Below, in pieces: positions 60,543-64,000 of a stretch of DNA of 64,000 nt; position 1 is the first letter of the stretch, and the number at the start of each line of letters is the position of its first letter. A program made the position numbers and the translations under genes. The stretch covers positions 496,001 through 560,000 of the forward strand of contig NZ_FXXL01000007.1 of NCBI RefSeq assembly GCF_900184685.1. Direction: 5' to 3'. Under the pieces are notes generated by a model. The model was not told where the DNA came from, ran no database searches, and saw only the letters and a list, made by a program, of their open reading frames with translations. Source of the stretch: Butyricimonas sp. Marseille-P3923. GTDB lineage: Bacteria; Bacteroidota; Bacteroidia; Bacteroidales; Marinifilaceae.

Positions 60543-61768
60543 AAGAGTATTTTATTTGGTGTGTTTTATTTGTCTTTTTAGCCGGGTGCAGCGATAGCGA
60601 CAAGCCGACTCCCGAACCGTTGCCGATTCCCCCTGAAAAAGAGGAACCGGATACGAAGGTTTTGTTGCGGGAAAAGGATAGTCTGGCGTTGGTAAATCTT
60701 TGGAATACTTCCGTGTGGGAGAAAGATAAACCTGATTGGGATTTTTCTGCCGGGATGATGACTTGGATAGGTGTAACGGTAGAAAACGGGCGTGTGGTCG
60801 GATTGGATTTTAGCTGGGGACAATTAACGGAATTAAGCGACGGCATAGGACGTTTTTCTGTTTTGCGGGATTTGGATATCAGTGGAAATGAAGCCTTGAC
60901 CGTATTGACGGATAGTATTTGGACATTAAGCGGATTGAGTCGGTTGGATATTTCGTCAACGGGATTGGAAACGATTTCCGGACAAGTTGCGTCTTGCCGT
61001 TCGTTGGCTTTTTTGAAAATGGAAGAGTGGAAAGGGAAAGAATTCCCGGAAAGTGTACTGGCATGTGATTTTATCGATTCATTAATAGTTTCTCCGCTGA
61101 CAGGTTGGGATGGGGTTATGATTCCGGACAATATCGGAAATATGACGGGATTGAAATATTTGTCATTATCCAATATGACGGCGGCGGATTTTGTTTTTCC
61201 CGCTTCCTTGGGTGAATTGTCACAATTGAAAAATTTGATTCTGGAGAATATTGGTGTTGAGCTATTACCGGAATGTATCGGAGAATTGAAGAATCTTGAA
61301 GAGTTACAATTGATGTTTTTGAATGTTCCGGAAATTCCGGAATGGATAGATGGTTTGAACCGTTTGAAAAGATTGTCATGTGTGGCTTGCGGATTGGAAG
61401 AATTTCCCGCGGCGGAGCGATTGGTAAATCTGGAAGAATTGGATTTGTCCGGTAATTACATACCCGAATTGCCGCCAGAAATAGGGCAATTGACGAGGTT
61501 GACCCGTTTGTCTTTGGAAGCCAGTGGGGTGGCAAGTATTTCCGATGAGATCGGAAATTTGATCTCTTTACGGGAGTTGAATCTATCAGCCAATTATTTA
61601 ACGGGCTTGCCTGAGACGATGGAAGCGTTGATTGCATTGGAATTATTGGATCTGACAGACAATTTTGATTTGAATTGGGAAATTCCCGCGAGTATGAAGG
61701 CACGGGTGAACACGGGTGATTTAATTATAAAAACGGGGGAAGCGGAGGAAGATCCCGGTATAAAATAG
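60539..61768 (+). CDS. Leucine-rich-repeat surface lipoprotein (LRR 5)
   Basis: 409 residues; ATGA overlap with the DUF1573 gene. Lipobox LAG-C then SDSDKPTPEP. No BACON domain: the cap LREKDSLALVNLWNTSVWEK ... WDFSAGMMTWIGVTVENG ... RVVGLDFSWG follows the linker directly and is the clearest of the five. Then about 11 leucine-rich repeats (LRDLDISGNEALTVLTDSIW, LEELDLSGNYIPELPPEIGQ). Short and compact compared with LRR 2-4. Confidence 0.87.
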   Translation: MKEYFIWCVLFVFLAGCSDSDKPTPEPLPIPPEKEEPDTKVLLREKDSLALVNLWNTSVWEKDKPDWDFSAGMMTWIGVTVENGRVVGLDFSWGQLTELSDGIGRFSVLRDLDISGNEALTVLTDSIWTLSGLSRLDISSTGLETISGQVASCRSLAFLKMEEWKGKEFPESVLACDFIDSLIVSPLTGWDGVMIPDNIGNMTGLKYLSLSNMTAADFVFPASLGELSQLKNLILENIGVELLPECIGELKNLEELQLMFLNVPEIPEWIDGLNRLKRLSCVACGLEEFPAAERLVNLEELDLSGNYIPELPPEIGQLTRLTRLSLEASGVASISDEIGNLISLRELNLSANYLTGLPETMEALIALELLDLTDNFDLNWEIPASMKARVNTGDLIIKTGEAEEDPGIK

Positions 61769-61772
61769 AGGA

Positions 61773-62327
61773 ATGATGAAAAAAAGAATAATGTTTGTCA
61801 TGATGGTGATGCTGTGTCTGCCGTTTTTTTGCTCGGCAGACAAGTATTTACCGAAAGTGTATGTCGAAACTCTGAAAGGGGAACGGATGGATATCCGGGA
61901 AGTTTTAAAAGATTCGGTTCCCGTGATTATTACTTTTTGGTCAACCACGTGCAAACCCTGCATGCAGGAACTGGATGCGCTCACGGAGGTGTATGAACAA
62001 TGGGAACAGGAGTTCGGGGTAAAAGTTGTAGCTGTTTCCGTGGACGACAGCCGGATGGCTTCTAGGGTGAAGGCGATAGTCGCGGGCAGGGGGTGGCCGT
62101 TTTTAATCGTTTTGGATAAAAACCAGGATTTGAAACGGGGAATGAATGTAAATTCTATTCCTCATCTTTTCTTGGTGAACGATGAGGGAGAGATCGTATA
62201 CACGCATACGGGCTATACTCCGGGGAGCGAACTGGAAGTATATGAAAAGCTGAAAGAAATTTTCCGTCCGAAACCGCGGTTGTATCAAGGCAAAGAGAAG
62301 GAAACCCAAGAAAAAAAGGTGAAATGA
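61773..62327 (+). CDS. TlpA-like periplasmic thioredoxin
   Basis: 184 residues. Signal peptide (cleavage near FFCSADK), then one thioredoxin fold with active-site motif WSTTCKPCMQELDAL and the cis-proline loop SIPHLFLV. It should reduce or exchange disulfides in the periplasm. Located 4 nt after LRR 5 and overlapping the next gene by 4 bp, so it is translationally coupled to both. Likely substrates are the cysteine-containing products of this cluster (DUF1573 protein, C-terminal caps of LRR 3 and 4). Confidence 0.9.
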   Translation: MMKKRIMFVMMVMLCLPFFCSADKYLPKVYVETLKGERMDIREVLKDSVPVIITFWSTTCKPCMQELDALTEVYEQWEQEFGVKVVAVSVDDSRMASRVKAIVAGRGWPFLIVLDKNQDLKRGMNVNSIPHLFLVNDEGEIVYTHTGYTPGSELEVYEKLKEIFRPKPRLYQGKEKETQEKKVK

Positions 62328-63913
62328 GATTAATTTGTTTTTTTATTATAATCGTGTTGATCACGTGGGGGCATATGGCTTTCGGACAAGAAAACACGAG
62401 AAATAGTTCTCTTTCAGGAAGTTTTGAGACAAATACGATTTACTATATGAAAGATAGTAAGATCGGTGCCGATGCTCCGTTTGACCGGTTCGGCTCGAAT
62501 AATTACCTGAAGTTTGACTACCGGATCGGGAAGTTTTCCGCCGGACTGATGTACGAGGCTTATCTTCCCGTGTTACAGGGATATCCCGGAGAGTTGAAGG
62601 AGTCGGATATCGTGTTTAAATACGCTTCTTTTGAAGACAAGGGATTGAGCGTGTTAGCCGGAGATTTCTACGAGCAGTTCGGGAGTGGATTGGTGTTTCG
62701 GGCATACGAGGACCGGACACTGGGACTGAATACTTCGGTGGAGGGTATCCGGCTGGAATACCGTTATGGAAATATCTTGACATTAAAGGGTATATACGGG
62801 CGTCCGAGGAAGTATATGAAAAGAGCCGAATGCGAGTTGAGAGGGGCAGACGTGACGGCTGATTTGTCAGCGGCATTGGGTTGGGAAAATTCTTTCCTGA
62901 CTTTTGGCGGAAGTTACGTGAGCCGTTACGAACGTTACACGGGAACGGACGAGACGATGGACCCGAGTGTGGATGCTTATTCTTTACGTTTGGGATTGGG
63001 TAGGGGCGGTTGGTCGTTTCAAGGTGAATTAGTAAAGAAGACATCGGATGCGGCTGAATATACCGATTGGACAAAACGGCGCGGGAGTGCCGTTTTGCTG
63101 GAGCTCGGTTACACGGGAACGAACGTGGGGGTGCTTTTAACCGGACGTCGTCTGGAATACATGGATTTTCGTTCCGGGCGGGAATCGCAGGGGATTGGAG
63201 AAGGAATAAATTATATTCCCGCGTTAACCCGGCAATACACTTATTCTCTGGCGAACCTGAATCCTTACGCGGCACGGATGAACGGAGAGATCGGCGGTCA
63301 GGCGGATTTGTATTATCTGTTCCCGAAGGGAACGGTTTTAGGAGGAAAACGCGGGATGAAAGTTGCTTTGAATTTTTCCACCTATTATGACTTGAAACCT
63401 AAAAGTGACGGTAAAGGCTACGAGGCATTGGATTTCGGGGATGAGTTGTTATTCCGGGATTTAAGCGTAGATGTTACTAAAGAATGGAGCAAAAGTTTTA
63501 AAGCGTTGTTCATGTACTCGTTCCAGACTTTTAATCCTTTAATTACGGGGCACGCGAGTGACGGGTGGGATACTCATGTTATCGTGGGGGATTTTACCTA
63601 TAAGTTAAATCCTCGTAATTCTTTTCGTCTGGAGTTGCAATACTTATGGATGAAGGCTGATAAGAAAGAGTGGATAGCCGGAATGCTGGAATACAATTTA
63701 GCCCCGGCATGGAGTTTTTTTGTATCGGATATGTATAATTACGGGGACACGGATTTACATTATTACACGGGAGGAATCAGTTTTGCCAAGTCGAGAAGCC
63801 GGGTAGCTTTGAATTTCGGACGGAACCGGGCGGGTTATAATTGTTCCGGAGGAATATGTCGGGCTACTCCTGCCTACACGGGTTTTAATTTATCATTGAC
63901 AACCTCATTTTAA
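62324..63913 (+). CDS. DUF6029-like outer-membrane barrel protein
   Basis: 529 residues. Signal peptide (cleavage after MAFGQ), then a continuous beta-strand pattern (SGSFETNTIYYMKDSKIGAD, YLKFDYRIGKFSAGLMYEAY, FEDKGLSVLAGDFYEQFGSG) ending TGFNLSLTTSF with a terminal phenylalanine, as expected for an outer-membrane barrel. It resembles DUF6029 proteins, which in Bacteroidales often follow TlpA-type genes. Function unknown. ATGA overlap with the TlpA gene. Confidence 0.78.
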   Translation: MRLICFFIIIVLITWGHMAFGQENTRNSSLSGSFETNTIYYMKDSKIGADAPFDRFGSNNYLKFDYRIGKFSAGLMYEAYLPVLQGYPGELKESDIVFKYASFEDKGLSVLAGDFYEQFGSGLVFRAYEDRTLGLNTSVEGIRLEYRYGNILTLKGIYGRPRKYMKRAECELRGADVTADLSAALGWENSFLTFGGSYVSRYERYTGTDETMDPSVDAYSLRLGLGRGGWSFQGELVKKTSDAAEYTDWTKRRGSAVLLELGYTGTNVGVLLTGRRLEYMDFRSGRESQGIGEGINYIPALTRQYTYSLANLNPYAARMNGEIGGQADLYYLFPKGTVLGGKRGMKVALNFSTYYDLKPKSDGKGYEALDFGDELLFRDLSVDVTKEWSKSFKALFMYSFQTFNPLITGHASDGWDTHVIVGDFTYKLNPRNSFRLELQYLWMKADKKEWIAGMLEYNLAPAWSFFVSDMYNYGDTDLHYYTGGISFAKSRSRVALNFGRNRAGYNCSGGICRATPAYTGFNLSLTTSF

Positions 63914-63924
63914 AATGTATTTTT

Positions 63925-64000
63925 ATGAAAAAGTATTTGTATAGTTTTGTTTGGAATGTTTTTTTCTTTTTGTTAATGGCTTGTGGCGGAGGAAGCGACG
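63925..64000 (+). CDS. Lipoprotein, 5' end only
   Basis: The first 25 codons encode MKKYLYSFVWNVFFFLLMAC and GGGSD, a signal peptide with lipobox LMA-C. It starts 11 nt after the DUF6029-like gene, so the cluster continues beyond the window. Product not identifiable. Confidence 0.75.
   Translation, partial: MKKYLYSFVWNVFFFLLMACGGGSD

Noticed and set aside
1-64000. CRISPR arrays, tRNA or rRNA genes, complete insertion sequences
   Set aside because: None seen. The short-period repeats are degenerate, lack spacers and have no cas genes nearby.

Overview
The window looks like chromosomal DNA of a Bacteroidota gut bacterium, order Bacteroidales, most likely Odoribacteraceae (Butyricimonas/Odoribacter type). 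The evidence is SusC/SusD and FecR/ECF-sigma gene sets, a Na+-pumping NADH:quinone reductase gene, glycine-lipid acyltransferases, bactofilin, and repeated -7 boxes of the Bacteroides form TAnnTTTG, several with TTTG or TTG exactly 19 nt upstream. The genus is inference; no rRNA or tRNA gene is present to test it.

Layout. 1-6.3 kb: 5' part of nqrA, a META-domain lipoprotein, and an iron/nutrient signalling set on the minus strand (ECF sigma, small secreted barrel-like protein, FecR, STN-type TonB receptor) with two matching ECF-type promoter sites. 6.6-11.5 kb: DUF1062 protein, folC, bactofilin, rex, a TlpA-like lipoprotein. 11.7-14.2 kb: two unknown exported proteins and an Rpn-family nuclease. 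14.4-28.8 kb: housekeeping block thrS-infC-rpmI-rplT, dapB-lepB, phoH-like, lysE-like, glsB/glsA, a TPR lipoprotein, ruvC-DUF4286-serS, rpmA-rplU. 29.3-33.1 kb: a secreted I-set immunoglobulin protein followed by a giant permease/M1-like/golvesin fusion that has lost the zinc motif. 33.3-38.7 kb: acyltransferase, omega-amidase-like hydrolase, DPP IV-like peptidase, an Rpn remnant, a GNAT enzyme, trmD. 39.2-44.7 kb: accessory island with a tyrosine recombinase, a three-gene HipBST-like toxin-antitoxin operon with three helically phased operator sites, an AAA ATPase/nuclease and two broken genes. 44.76-45.29 kb: a 459-bp segment bounded by 30-35-bp inverted repeats, read here as an invertible promoter switch. 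45.6-64 kb: one long co-oriented cluster, SusC-SusD-DUF4843 followed by LRR and BACON surface lipoproteins, a DUF1573 lipoprotein, another LRR lipoprotein, a TlpA thioredoxin, a DUF6029-like outer-membrane protein and the start of one more lipoprotein.

The most interesting system is the last one. A predicted phase-variable switch sits directly in front of an at least 13-gene cluster that would place a family of LRR/BACON proteins on the cell surface together with a SusCD importer. Several LRR proteins begin their repeat domain with a cap resembling the plant LRR receptor cap (D-S-L-A-L ... W ... G-V ... R-V-x-x-L). I infer a switchable surface capture/adhesion and uptake apparatus; the ligand is unknown.

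A second pattern runs through the intergenic DNA: short degenerate tandem repeats of period 7, 9 or 11 nt, three of them just upstream of the start codons of rpmI, serS and trmD, and a 100-nt near-perfect RNA hairpin between the DUF1062 gene and folC whose wobble pairs fit only the plus-strand transcript.
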